64,000 nucleotides of DNA from Fomitopsis serialis (taxonomy: Eukaryota > Basidiomycota > Agaricomycetes > Polyporales > Fomitopsidaceae): NCBI RefSeq assembly GCF_022376445.1, contig NW_025954973.1:494406-558405 (forward strand). Direction: 5' to 3'. Each line of letters opens with the position of its first letter. Position 1 is the first letter of the stretch. Shown one piece after another: positions 23,858-36,000 of this stretch. Position numbers and translations under genes: made by a program. A model generated the notes under the pieces. The model was not told where the DNA came from. It made no database searches and was given only the letters and a program-made list of their open reading frames with translations.

Positions 23858-25390
23858 AAACGCACTCCGACTAACGGAGCATGAGCCAACCCCAAATATC
23901 GCGACCAGTGGTGCAGCTGCCGCCGAGCCGCACTTATATGTGCGCTCTTCACACCATCAAACCCTACATTGTCCAAACCCTACATTGTCGAGGGCGGCAC
24001 TACAACAGCGGGTTCCTTCAGATAAACCTGCATGCCGATAGGCATTGTCAACAAACGGACCACGGATACAGTCTATGACTTACTCTAAGAGCTCCTAAGT
24101 ATTCTTCGAAACGGTCACATTTTTCAAGGCGGTTTGGCCCTCGGAGTGATTCCCCCAAAACCTACTTATATGACTTGCTTCCCTGCAAATACATGTAATA
24201 TCGCCTCATCATTCTCGATGCCTCGAGGATCAGACTGGTATGGCTTTCAATTGGGCTTCGCTGGCGTCATTGGTACGCATGTCCCATCCACACATTGAAT
24301 CAAGGCAACGTATATACTAGAACCATATGTAATTTGAAATCGATGTGCTGCGAGAGCGTAAACAGTAAGCATAATTACTGCGCGAAGGAAGAGGGACAGC
24401 TGGTACTGCGGGACCCACCTCAGAAATCTTGCGTATGTCACCGACTCGACAACCCCGAATGCTCACTCTATGAAGTTTAGACTATCGCAGATCACGACAT
24501 CTGTGCACACCATTGCTGTTAATAAGCAGGAAAGAGGCGTTCACGACATACGTTGGGATCCGACTGGCGACTCGGAGTGCAGCTAGTGGGTAGTCAGGCC
24601 GCATATATGCAGTCGATTCCTGTGAAAAATCCAAAATGCGCACAGCCTGATGCGCCGAGATCCGTGTTCGCCATTGAGGGATCAGCAGAAATTTGTGACC
24701 CGTCTGGTAGTCCGAGCGCGAGGATGGAGGGGTGTATGCGCATATAGGGTACGTACTCCTGCGTACTATGACACCGATGGGCACTGTGAGCAACGAGTCG
24801 TTTTCCGCATGCAGAGACAACAAAGTGGAGAATCATTCCTGAACTGCTCGTCGCCGAGAGCATGGGACACAGTGCATGGGGTGTTCCGCAGGCACATAAG
24901 TCTCCAAACCACGTCGAACCGATTGGACCACGTCGTTTGACGGTGGGAAGGCGAAATGGCCCTGGCAGAAGATCGCCTACTCGTCGATGGGGATTGGACA
25001 AGCTTCAGGTGACACCAAGTATCATTGACTCATTCGGACCTTCGACTCGGATCCGCACTTGATTTGGTCCCTGTGAGGATGTTCCTTCGCCAACATTGTC
25101 TCTGACCCGGTGGCGACGGTGCGCTTGGTCATGGGAGTCTGCGCGAGTGACTGTATGTAGGACATATCAACGACCAGAGCGGGGAACACATGCTCACGTC
25201 GCCCAGCTCCCAGTCAAATAAGCCGACGCCACCTAGCAATTCAGATATGCGACAACGAGCTCTCAGTTGAACCGCCATAAGTTCCACTATCGGGAAAAGC
25301 AGACTGACGTGACGCAGAATTACCGTCGAGGATGGAGTCAAGGAAGACGAACTCTCGAACCTAATAGGCGCGCCCCGATCGACGTAGACG

Positions 25391-25410
25391 CGGTCACGGT
25401 ACCGTGACCG
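25391..25410. promoter_or_regulatory. Perfect 20-bp palindrome downstream of AAA-4
   Basis: CGGTCACGGTACCGTGACCG is identical to its reverse complement. It lies about 355 bp past the AAA-4 stop, the same distance as in the other units, but no MYND gene remains beside it. It may be an operator-type site or a conserved part of the duplicated unit without function. Confidence 0.55.
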
Positions 25411-25763
25411 CCGCCACCTGGCGTCAACGCGTCGACCGCGACACGGAAACTGTCCGGACTCCGTGGTGAGCCGTACTGCCAGCATAGTGCTAAGTCCTTG
25501 TATTGTAGCGCGTCATAATCCACGGTCGACCCGAGAACATAGACGACGACAGCGTTGTATTGTCGAACCCATGATCCTTTCGCGTTGAGCATCCCACTCA
25601 GGTCTGAGATCTGAACATTGACGCATGCTCTCGGAACCGGCAGATTCGAGTATAGGATTCATCAACAATCAGGTGCGAGACTATTGTCGCTTGCATCATA
25701 CTAGAGCACGACAGAGCCAGTGGCAATTCATGTACCGTACAACCATCCCACAGTTCTAACTTC

Positions 25764-28268
25764 TCACAAGCCACCGCGGGATATAGCATTGAACTCGCTC
25801 TCGAACTCTTCCATCGCATCTAGGGTTTCAGCGAGATGACTATACCCCAGCGTCTCTCCGCGGCTCCTAGCCAGTGAGATTTCCGTCCTGGTAGCGTTCT
25901 TGATCTGACGGCCGTTGACGTCTCGACCGACGAGATTGTCTAGTTCGTCTGCATTGAGACCGTCCATCTTGACCTTCTGAAGAAAAGCATGCCAGATCTT
26001 AGACTTCGCTTCTTTCCCAAGTTAACGAAAGTGGAGAGCGATGTGGATACGAGACAGGAAGGCTGGATCGAAAGCCGTGACCCTGTTCGTGGTGAGGAAC
26101 AGGATACCACGGTAATATTCGACATGCCGCAAACTTGAAGGCGACGAGTCAGAAGGGTCAACAATCATACGTGACAAGATCACTCACAAGACCGCAACCA
26201 TGGCATTGCGCGACAGGTCGTGCATAGAGCGCTGTTCTAGGAATACGTCTGCCTACAGCGCCGGCGTTAGTACAGCTAGCACTGGCAGCAGACAAGTAGA
26301 CGAAGATACCTCATCTATGAGAACAATCGCGCTCCAGCGCGTGACTATACTGAAGACGTGCCTCAGAGTACCGTCGACAGTGCTCGCGTCGGAGCCGAGG
26401 TCTTCGCCCCCAATTATATAAAGCGGCCTCTTCAGATGCTCGCTGGTCGCCTCCGCAGACAGAGTCTTCCCGACTCCGGGAGGACCAAACAGATTGATGA
26501 CGAGACCTTGTCCTTTCCCCTGGACGAAGTCGTCAAATTTGAGATTGGAATTGTGAGCCTCCACGAGGGATCGCAGGAATTCCTTGCGATTGCCCGGGAG
26601 TACGAGATTACTGAAGGGCTCGTCGGACCATTCAATGGGGTGGACCTTCTCAACATTGGACTTGACTGGTATACGAGCAGTAAGTACGCGCATGAACCTG
26701 CCAGGAGCTGAAACTTACGCCATAGCTTGTCGGAAAGACTAAATCCGTACAGCACAGGCGAAGCAAGGAGCAGGTCATCGTCTGACAATTGCGAGACATG
26801 ATACTGTGGGATGACGGCCTCCTCAGTATCGAAGTCTGCGTCTAGGCCGCGTGGAAAGGTATGCGGCGGTACAGGCCCTGACACCGAGATCGTTGTCTCT
26901 TCCGAGACTACTGCGAACGCCGTTTGATCGACGACCTCAGGTTTGTCATAATCGGGATAATGGTGCATGAATGCAGCTGCAATGCTGTCAGGTTGGTACG
27001 CCCAAGGAAGCACCAACTGCCAATGCCAGTACGTTACCTCGGTCAATCATGACTCTAGAATCAATCTGTCCGGTGATATCAGTTAACGCGATGTTTTTGG
27101 TATTGTCTACGGCTCACCTCGTACTTCCAGTCGTGATATAAAGCAATACCTTGATACCGTACATGTTGCACCCCGTTGAGTTCGATCCACTTGCGTGCCC
27201 GAGTTAGCAGGGCGGCCCTCAGGCTTGCTTCGTTTTTATGGTATTTGATGGGGTACGCAGGCAGCGCATTGATCTTTACCACGCCCTCGAAACACGGAAT
27301 ACCCCGCGTGTTCTCGACCCTACAGAATCTCTTCGCGGGTGCAGCCAGCGTGAGCTCAGAGTCAGCGTCGTCGTCCAGCTGGACATCCAACGCATCAAGA
27401 CCCTCGCAAGACAAGCTGTATCCACGAAGCCCTTTGTGGAATTGCTTGAGCTGAAGAACACAGGGCTCTCTCGTCAGGGCGTCTGTGCTGACGAGGAGTG
27501 TGTTGGGGAGTAGAATGGCGTGGAGTAGATCCCAGGTTATCTCTCCGTGTATGAGTAGGCTGGCAATCTGGGAGATGACGGCGCCGTGGTCTTCGCGCAG
27601 GTAGTTGATGAGGGTGTCGAGGCTGGCGAGTATTTGATCATCATCACTCGAGCGGTTCGCCTTGCCTTCCAGCTCTTGACGGTACTTTAAGAACTGAGGG
27701 AAAAACCGGATAAACAGGTCGGGTGAAAGCTAATATATTGTCAGACAGCCACGGTAAAGGATGAGGGTCAACCACGACCTACCTCCAGATGGTCGACCGT
27801 CCAGGATATCCCCGAGACCTCACCGATGACGTCCTGACAAGCTGTTCTCAGGTACGGACTCTTGACTATCACTGATACTGTCGACTCCGCTCCCGGAACT
27901 GGAGGTATCTGGCGGACGACCACGAAACAGAACGATTGCCAGACGTCGGAGCCGTCCGATGTCCTGCCACCAGAAAACACCTGGGGGATAGCATGGACCT
28001 TGGTGTCCTCGTATGTCCACGTGTGGGCGTTCATGTCGAAGATGCGGTCTACCCGCTTCACCTGCAAGCTATGCATGGATGTGAATATGGAGGATCAGTT
28101 TGCGCTGGTTGATGCTAGCTCAGACGGAGCGAGGACTCACCCAGGGGGGCTTGTGTACGGCTCTACTTCCATGGGTGCAGACGTGGGCACAAAGGGCACA
28201 AAGTGCTCATACTGTACAATCTCCTGGGGTTCTCTCCCCTCTCCTTCGTTCCCTGTATACTCCGTCAT
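25764..28268 (-). pseudogene. DUF7025-AAA+ ATPase (AAA-4) with premature stop in the last exon
   Basis: All eight exons are present with good splice sites: 28268-28141, 28068-27783, 27729-27118, 27065-27038, 26976-26719, 26665-26310, 26252-26188 and 26133-25764. The DUF7025 region and the complete ATP-binding core (GPPGVGKT, Walker B, LTTNR, LSRIHIAL) are open. In the last exon, right after LSRIHIALHFR, a TAA at 26024-26022 replaces a codon that is Asp or Glu in the sisters. The frame then continues undisturbed to the normal stop at 25764. The truncated product would keep the nucleotide-binding fold but lose the whole C-terminal helical lid (about 85 residues), so it may be inactive or act as a dominant regulator. 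A single point change suggests recent inactivation or a polymorphism. Confidence 0.88.
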
Positions 28269-29847
28269 CCTTGTTGCAGATACGCTGGTTTGAGCCTGTT
28301 TCCTTCAAGAGCGTTGCGTTTCGGAAAACAGAACGTCCGTTGAAGATCGTTGCACAAGCAGGCGACGTGTGTGCTACGGAAAGGAATATCAGTGACGCCT
28401 ACAAACGCAGATGCTTTATCAACGCACTACGACGTTCGGAGCCTGTGCTAACCCAAATACCGCGAAGAATGATGCAGTTGCCGCCGAGCCACACCTATCT
28501 GCGCCCTGTACTCCATCAAACCTACAATGTCGAGGGTGAGGCTATTGGCGAGTCCCTTCAGGTAAGCCTGCACGTCGGTGAGGCAGTACGAACAAAAAAC
28601 TATGAACGAAGTCCATGACTCACTCGAAATCGTACTGAGCAGTGTTTGCGCTGCTGTGAAGGTGATTCGACCCTTTGTAGAGTTTCTCCGAGACGTGCTG
28701 ATATGTCATGCTTCCCTGAATATAGGTAGTATCGCTTCATCGTTCTCGAAGCCAACGCCATTGAGTTGGGTGGTCCGCCATTGTACTAGTAGTACGCGTG
28801 CCCCGTCCGCACATTGAATCCCAATTGTCCCCCCGAAATTTGGTGTCGCCCGAGCATAGCCTGTAGGGTACCGGCGAACATGTCCTCCGGTCCAGTTGTC
28901 CACGGCTGAAACGGGCTGTGCGCAAGAACAATCAGCTGAGCAAGAATGAGCAGCACACACCGCTTACGACCTGTAAGACTCTTGCGAGCCAGTACCGCAT
29001 GGAAGCCCACCAGTGCTGTGAGCACTTGCTTGCGCTCCCGGCAATGTAGCTGTGCACCAGAGTAAGCCTCGCCTTCTGCGATGATGGCTAACAACCCAAA
29101 AGGCCGACTTCGGAGCTGTCAGACAGTTTAGACGCAGAGCCCATGGAAGCTGCGGCCCGGGCTCGAACGAAGGTGAACAGCATCGACGATGATTCAGGTG
29201 GCACGACTAGACCATAGCCACATAACATTCACCAGTCATCGTCGGAAATATCTGCAGCATACAGACAGTGAGGTTCTTGTGACTTTGACAGGTGAAGACG
29301 GTTGGTACCGTAGAGCTCACCTAAGCAACCTTCTGCATGTCCCGTCAACGGGTAACCTTGAGGCGACTTTGTCGACTGCTAGGCCCAGTACGGCGAACAA
29401 CAGTACGACGCTCTACCGAGAAGCCCTCTTCTGTATGTCGTCGACTCGTAGGTGCGGATGCTCACTCTGGAAAAGCGTATTGTCGTAAATCACGAACATC
29501 CTGTGCATTGCAGAAGGGCGAGGCGATCGCCGTGTGCATTAGGTCGACCGAACTACTTGCGAATGCTGTGAAGTTCGGTCGCATATATGCTTGCAATACC
29601 TGACAGCGCACCCCAAAGAACTTCAAAGGTGATTGTCAAGATTCCTACGAGTACAACAGACCTGTGTCGAGTCGCCCAGGTCAATACAATACAAGCGTAG
29701 CTTCCCAGTCAATTATACAAGGTCGGAAACCATCGGTGACATGCCATATTAGTACACGAACGCGTGGCGGTGGACCATCTGCAGCACACAGACAGTGAGT
29801 GTCCGTACGTCTTCCGGGAGAAACGAAGACCAGCTCACCCGAGTAGA
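28269..29847. other. Upstream region of AAA-4 with decayed duplicated sequence; 3' side of MYND-B
   Basis: No intact gene. It holds diverged counterparts of the AAA-3 and AAA-5 upstream blocks, such as the open plus-strand stretch with MMQLPPSHTYL and YNVEGEA around 28.47-28.57 kb. A minus-strand open frame at 28786-29094 is rich in hydrophobic residues (LLILAQLIVLAHSPF) and may be the remnant of a membrane protein gene. Around 29.75 kb the sequence joins the MYND-B 3' end. Confidence 0.45.
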
Positions 29848-31205
29848 TCACCACTTGATCTCCGTCTGCGGCTCCTTGTCCACACAGATACGCAACTCCC
29901 AGTCGTTGGTGCGCTTCGCCCATCGATACATCTTTGCACCGCCATAGCCTCCCCGCGGGCCACGCATCTCCGTCTTCATCTCGTCGAGCAACTCCGGATC
30001 CTTGCCTTCCACCAAGTACACCATGATGGAGCGCTGTCTGTCGTAAAGAACGAGATGATCTTGCCTGTTTGCCTCTATCTGGACCTTCACGAGGAAGAGG
30101 CGGTCACCGTGTATGTTCGGCGGAATGGCGTTGGGGTCGGGCAGGCCACCAGGGCGCATGTCGCCTGCCTGGGAGAACTTGTTGATGCCGCTCACATACA
30201 TGCTTTTCATGCCGGGCAACACGGTCACGAAGGGCAGAGTGCGCCAAGTCCCGCCCTTGAGGGATCGACAGGCATGCTTGTGATCAGGCCAATCCGCCTT
30301 CTGGCAATCTATACGTACTGAGCATAAGCGAGATTCATGCGTGCATACTCCGTGGCAACGCACCTGATCCACAGTACGATGCTGATAGGCATTGCGCACA
30401 GCGACTCGCTGTCTTGCGCCCGCACAGAGCACATCCGGGGTCGTTGTTAAGCTTTGCTATGTCCCCGTAGCCGAGCGGACCGAGGGGTAAGAGGAAGGAG
30501 ACATGGAAATTCTGCTCCGTAGACACTCTCTGCGGCGTGTATGTGGACGGAAGAAGTTTCTCGTTGATGGACAGAAGCTTGAGCAAGAGCTTCTGCTCGA
30601 GCGGCGTCGCATTGATGTTGACGGCAGGACCAGGGCAGGCGTAGTTCTCTTGCATCTGGCGGACCCATGCTACGCCCTTCAGGGCTGTCGCTCGCGTGTG
30701 CGACTGGTATAACAAGATGATCGCGGGCGTGTCTTCGTCTAGTCGCAGCACGGACAGCAACTGGAAACAATTCACATCATCGGTCAGTCAAGACACGCGA
30801 TATAGCTGAGCGACCTACCCTGATTGAGATGGCACACTGTTTCGCGTGGTCCTGCACCAACAGCCACCTATGTCCTTTGTCCCACCCCTCTGCGACCGCC
30901 ATAAGGGTCTGTCGTGCATCAAGCATCGGGTTGGTGTATAACTCCATCCCCATGCCCTGAGAGGTTTGGTATGTTTCGAGGAAGTTGGTCCTCCTCACGC
31001 CCTCTAAAGCAGGGCGCGACCATGCAGGCAGCGAAGTCGGTTCGAGTGGAGGATGTCCAAGCACCTTCGACGCATATTGCGCGCAGTTCAGTGCTTGTTT
31101 GAGCCGCTTCTGCAGAGCGGCATCCGGCATTCTCGTAGCGGGGGGCAGCTGGACGCCCATGGAAGCTAGGATGGTCAATGTCTCTTGGCGGGTCAAAGAG
31201 TCCAT
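29848..31205 (-). CDS. MYND-type zinc-finger protein (MYND-B)
   Basis: Three exons (31205-30819, 30760-30364, 30308-29848) splice to 414 residues. An N-terminal helical region (MDSLTRQETLTILASMGVQL; LQKRLKQALNCAQYASKVL) is followed by a central domain (LLSVLRLDEDTPAIILLYQS). The MYND finger has the order C-x2-C-x7-C-x2-C-x4-YC-x3-C-x7-H-x3-C (CALCGRK...YC|DCQKADWPDHKHAC) with an intron after the YCGSG part. The C-terminal domain includes GGTWRTLPFVTVLPG, GDRLFLVKVQ, LYDRQRSIMVYL and RGGYGG-KMYRWAK, and ends EPQTEIKW. MYND fingers bind proline-rich peptides in partner proteins. The flanking regions match no family I know outside its two sisters here. It is the only open MYND copy on the minus strand. 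Confidence 0.9.
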
Positions 31206-31593
31206 GTCGAGCGACGACAGAGAGGGCCAACTCCCTGACGATGAAGGAAGCCAGAAAGCATGGAGGAAGGCCGCCCCTGTCCCCTCGTCGGTGGCTGGAC
31301 AAAAGGAGCATCTTGGAAGGATCGCTGCTAAGTAACTTGACGTCAAACAGTGACACGCCGAACCCGTACTTGCTATCACATGCACGTCACGCCTCTGACC
31401 AGGAAAACGACCCGGATGAATAGCCACCGCCCGGGCGCATCGGTGCTCGTCGACCTGCACATTCGCATGGAGACTCACCTGAGTGAATACCCGCAGCGGG
31501 CGCACATACTTTTCCAGCGGCCGTAAGTCTGACATGCAATCCGAGAAACACCCAGAGCATACCGACGACATTAGATAGCACTACGTACTGTAC
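31206..31593. other. Promoter side of MYND-B and 3' side of mL57; no gene seen
   Basis: The minus-strand frame of MYND-B stays open upstream of its ATG, but the extension has no counterpart in MYND-C, so I treat it as 5' UTR. No palindrome like that of the other units is found here. Confidence 0.4.
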
Positions 31594-32473
31594 TTATTGC
31601 GCACCCTTCGCCCCGAAGCCAGTCAGATCGGCGTTCAGTCCGCCGAACCGCTCGCAGATCGTGATAGCATGTTCATGGAAGGCGTCGTTCAAGCCATGTG
31701 ACGTCCCGCGCAAGAGCAAATGGGGAAGCACACGAGTGTGGAACAGTCGCTGGGCAGCCACACCTCCCTGGAGTGTGTAGGACATCAGAAAGTGGGGGAT
31801 GCGCAACAGGGAGGAACACGCACGAATTGATGGTTTACGCCACCGACGATCGCCTCCACGGCACCGCCCAGCACCTTGTGCAGTCCTACGCTTCTCACAG
31901 AGGCTTCGCTCGTGTCCATTGAGTTGCTGGGAGGAGACCACTTCAGTGCCTTGCCCAACGACCAGGCAGCTCCAACATGTTCCCCCAAAATGTAGGTGTT
32001 CAGCGCACGCTCCACCATGTGCTCAAAATCGTGGTCCTGTCGAAGAGACGGCGACGAATCCAGCAGAGCGTACAGATAAAACTGCATGACCCGTCTCCCT
32101 GAGATCACACTTAAGAACGACGACTCGAAGAGACCGCGACAGCAAACTCACCCATGAAGGTTAGTCGCGCATTGTGCCTGATCCTCGCGTCCGGGTGACT
32201 CGAATGCGTAAGCATCCGGTCGGCAAGCTCTCTTGGGAACTTCAGAGGTGCGAAGAGTGTGTTCAGATGTTCCTCGGGGCTGACTGCTGCAGCCTGCCGT
32301 CGGGCCGATGCGCTATTTGACGACGCAGCTCGGAACTCTGAAGGGTGAGCTGGCGCGGAGGAAGGTGGGGGGGATTGTTGCGCCTGCGCCGCCGCCGACA
32401 GTGACCTCCATTGTGGCCTTGATCTCGACCCTGTTTTACTGTTAGGTGCGCCAGGTCGAGCGAGCACTGACAC
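31594..32473 (-). CDS. Mitochondrial large-subunit ribosomal protein with RNase III fold (mL57-like)
   Basis: Three exons (32473-32152, 32098-31824, 31767-31594) give 256 residues. A Ser/Ala/Arg-rich N-terminus of about 60 residues suits a mitochondrial targeting peptide. The RNase III-like domain follows: LFAPLKFPRELADRMLTHSSH, HNARLTFMGRRVMQFYLYALL, NTYILGEHVGAAWSLGKALKW, VGLHKVLGGAVEAIVGGVNHQFGG and HTRVLPHLLL. The catalytic ENLEFLGD-type acidic motif of true RNase III is degenerate (ARLTFMGRR), as expected of a structural ribosomal protein. The length without a dsRNA-binding domain points to mL57 (yeast MRPL15) rather than mL44. It is a single-copy housekeeping gene enclosed by the duplicated AAA/MYND units. 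Confidence 0.85.
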
Positions 32474-33070
32474 TGTTTACCTGCAGCCGGTCGACACGGT
32501 GTCGAAATCTTCCGCGGAGCAGCGAATATACGTCCTACATTTCTAGACATTGTCGGACTCCAGAGGTTGTCTACCGCCTCAGATAGCGGAATGACAGAAG
32601 GAAAGGCCCAGGTGTAGCGAGCGTACAGTTGGAGGAGGAGGTCCTGGAGGATACGCTTTCCCGATTTCTGAGAGAGCGCAAGCTCTGTGATGCCACGTGA
32701 CAATTCGAGCCTAAAACGTTCCGCACCAGCGCCAGGGAGTCGACCCCGGTCACGGTGTGTACTGAGTACTGAAAGTTACAGTGCACCTACAGGGATGCTC
32801 GAAACGCAGCATTCAAGCGTTTGCAAAGTGAAGAACTGCATAACGGATGTGTATCGGCATGACAAAACGGGCCAGGAGGGGACCTTGCAAGCAATCTAAG
32901 AGAGCAGGACCGGTACCGGGTACTTGCCCGACCCCCTAACAACACAACGGTACATTCAAGCTAGGATATCTAGAGATGCAAACAATCTGATAGCATAACG
33001 AGTAGCAAAAAAGCATAGACAGCTATCCGAGAAGGAGCAAGTACAGACGGAAGAGCACAGAGGTACCCGA
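32474..33070. other. Intergenic, no gene seen
   Basis: This is the promoter side of mL57 and the 3' UTR side of the transcription factor gene. Open frames overlap the mL57 5' region in other frames only. Confidence 0.45.
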
Positions 33071-36000
33071 TCAAGCTCCAGCACCACCATATCCGAGTCC
33101 TTGCGGGGGCGGCTGCGGGGCGACGGGCGTGGGCAGCTGATGCTGCACGAACGAATTCCAGGTCTCCTGCAAGCTGTAATGCACATTCATCACCGGCTGG
33201 GGGGCCATCGACGGATCCTGACGCATCTGGGTCATGCTGTGACTCCGGCTGAGGCTAGGCGTCGGTGCGTGACCATACGAATTGCCAGGATGCACGGGCT
33301 GAGTGGGCTGAGAAGGGTAGTCAATAGGCGTCGTCGGGTACCCGAGTTCATGTCCAGTTTGTCCTGGAGGGACTTGCCACAGCTGGGAGCGGGTCGCAGG
33401 AGGCGGGGGCGGCATATCGGAATGGTATGCCGGGGCATGCATGGCAGGAGGGAAACCGTGATACTGTCCATGAGGAACCGTGGTATGATTGCTGTCGCCA
33501 GCGTGGTACGACGGGTATGGTTGTGAGTGGCCTTGGGCGAATCCTGCATGCTGCGGATCTACTGGGACGAGCTGCGAAGTGCGCCCTGGGTATTGGGACA
33601 TAGCCTGATCATGCTCAGGCTGTCCGTGCGTCTGCGGTGGTGCGGGGTACCATTCTGAATACTCCTGGTGACCCGAATGCCCCTCTACGCCTTCATACCC
33701 ATGCGTGCTTCCGTAGCCCTGCGACATCTCATATTTCTGCGGCGGACTCTGGTAGTCCGGCGGAGTAGGATAGCTCCCTGATTGCTGCATGTCACCATAC
33801 CGCCTCTGCTCTTCCAACCGTGCCTCCTCCTGTTTGCTCATGTAATACGCATTGACGTCCCGGATCTGGTCGTCCAGCGCGCCCTGAAACCCGTGCATCT
33901 CGTCCACGAGCATCGGGTGCACCGCGCCCCCATAGCTCTGGAGGGCCGGGAACATATCCACGGAGGTTACCTGCGGGCTCTCCGACGAGCGGCTGGAGCC
34001 CGAACCCGAGCCAGGGGACGTGGTAGAGTCCGGCGAGATAGGTCCTGACGTCGAGCTGCTCGGCGTGCTACTGGAAGCCCCCGGACGACGCCTCGAGACG
34101 GAGCGCACTCGCTGGATATTGTGAGATTTCGTAGCGACGGTCCGCGTACGACCGCTGAAGATCTGGAGCTCGTCGTGCTGGCCGGCGTCCACGCGAGGTG
34201 CGAAGATATCACGGACAGGTGGGAGGCCCTGTGTGTAAGTCGCGTATGCCTTGTCGTGTAGTCTCCGGACGATCGGCTGGAAGGAAGTCAGTATGCTCGA
34301 TGCTATTGTCCGCACGGAGAACTGTGTACCCACCAAGAACTTCACAGCGCGCCCGCCATGCTTCGCAGCACTCTCAAACAAGTCATACGCCAGTCTCAGC
34401 TCTCCCAATGCTGCCTGTGCCGTCTTTGTCGTACCTCCATGGGTAACGACCGAAGCGAGCATCACCTGTCCCGCCATGTCAGCTTGTACCTGGCACGTTC
34501 ACATTGGTCGCGTACTCACAGTGGAGGAGAACGCATGCGTCCACAAGACCCAGAATCTGGCAATTTGTATCGGGAACAGGTTGAACTGCTCGCGGAGCGA
34601 GCTCAACAGGATGCACGCACTCCGATAGCCAGCGAGGAAAGACGGCGAGTACGGGCTCCGAAGCGGGTCCGTCGGGTGGTCGCTCAGTGCTTGCGCGAAG
34701 AAGCATCTATGCACATAAAGCAGAGCTGCCGCACAACAGTCATTCACGCTTCACGGACTCGCGTAAGCACTGAAGACTCACTCAGATGTAAGTAGTTGAT
34801 CGGCATGTAGTGGCTCATCGTTTCCGAGAGGCCCTTCCCTTCTGGCGGCGAGCCGGTGGCGTATTTTGGCAGTGGCATGTCTCTCAGCTTACGATCGAGT
34901 TCAAGGATGACAGTGTATTTCGGGGCGCGCGACGTGAGCGTGCCCTGGACGACCTCCGAGACACATTCTTTACCCCAGCGCGCTTTCCACGCAGGGACTG
35001 TATGAACACCGTAGAGCCCCACAATGGTAAGCGCAGAGTACGCAGTGAAACTTGCGAAACACTTACAAGACAGCTGAGGCGTGCCGTCCTCTGCGAGCGT
35101 CTCATCGGGGTCCGCAGGGAGTTCGGTGTCGACGAAGGGGAGGGAGAAAGTGGATAGACGGCCGGTGGCGAGTGCTTGCCAACAGTCAGTGATAAACACT
35201 TCCCAGAACAGCGCGCGACGCTTCTGTACTTCTGCTGGTGATAGCTTCCAGCGGGCACAGTCACGATCTACAATTTGTTAAGGTATTGCCCAGACAGGAA
35301 GACAGAGGTCGACGCACGAAGACCGATCTAAACCAATGATCAGTCTATTGGTCCAAAGGTCATGGACTTGGCACTCACACTCTGCGCAAGTTTTGAGCTT
35401 AGCCCCATGAGCGCCCACGTACTCTCGATGCTATTCTCGTCCGCAACCAAGCCCTGCGCAACCAAACCATCAGCCTCGCTTTCAGAAGATTGACGCATAC
35501 AGCCAACCTGATAGATCGCCATGAGACTGAGCGTCTGCACGGTGACGACACTCGGCGGACGCTCGAGCACTGGCTCAAGGTTTAGCGCAGCCCTCGTGAG
35601 CTGAAAGTACCGCTCGGCCTCCGGGTTATGCGGCGCCGGTGGGAGGTCGACGTCCGTCAGCGCGCCAAAGCAGAATATCACAAACAACAGCGCCAAGTCA
35701 TGCGACGAGCCACCGGTCCCGCCGCCCTCTCTCCCCAGCGCAAACGCCGCGGCGGAGCTACTCAGCGCGCCGCTTTTCGCACCTTCCGCCGCCTCGTCGT
35801 AGAAAAGTGGCAAGATTTCCTCCAACAATTGCCGCCGCGTCACCGCGCCAAAGAACCACGGCGCCTGCTCCAGGTACAGGTCGCACAACTGCGCTGCCCG
35901 CGGCCACGGCGGCAGGTGCTCCTCGATCAGCTCCTGCATGTCCTCCGCGGGGATGTCCGACGGCGCGGACGGGAACGACGTCGTGAGTCGCGCGAGGGAG

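Larger units (their letters stand above)
20760..25160 (-). repeat. Left arm of a large imperfect inverted duplication (AAA-3 unit)
   Basis: Read on the minus strand this segment matches 38885-43550 read on the plus strand. Both have the same upstream block (including CCCGGTGGCGACGGTGCGCT near 25110 against its complement near 38930), the same exon-intron structure of the AAA gene and the same 3' flank with the palindrome. Only the central part between the arms (about 25.2-38.9 kb) differs. I estimated boundaries by eye. Confidence 0.75.
23698..25763. other. Promoter of AAA-3 and 3' flank of AAA-4; decayed duplicated sequence
   Basis: No intact gene. From 23.7 to 25.16 kb the sequence is the inverted counterpart of 38.9-40.4 kb. 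It contains broken open stretches shared with the AAA-4 upstream region at 28.3-29.1 kb, for example the frame with QLPPSHTYL and YNVEG on the plus strand and FLRWVPQYQL...IQCVDG on the minus strand. These look like remains of one or two ancestral genes carried with each AAA unit, possibly including a hydrophobic membrane protein. From 25.19 to 25.76 kb is the 3' flank of AAA-4, matching 43.0-43.55 kb inverted. Confidence 0.5.
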
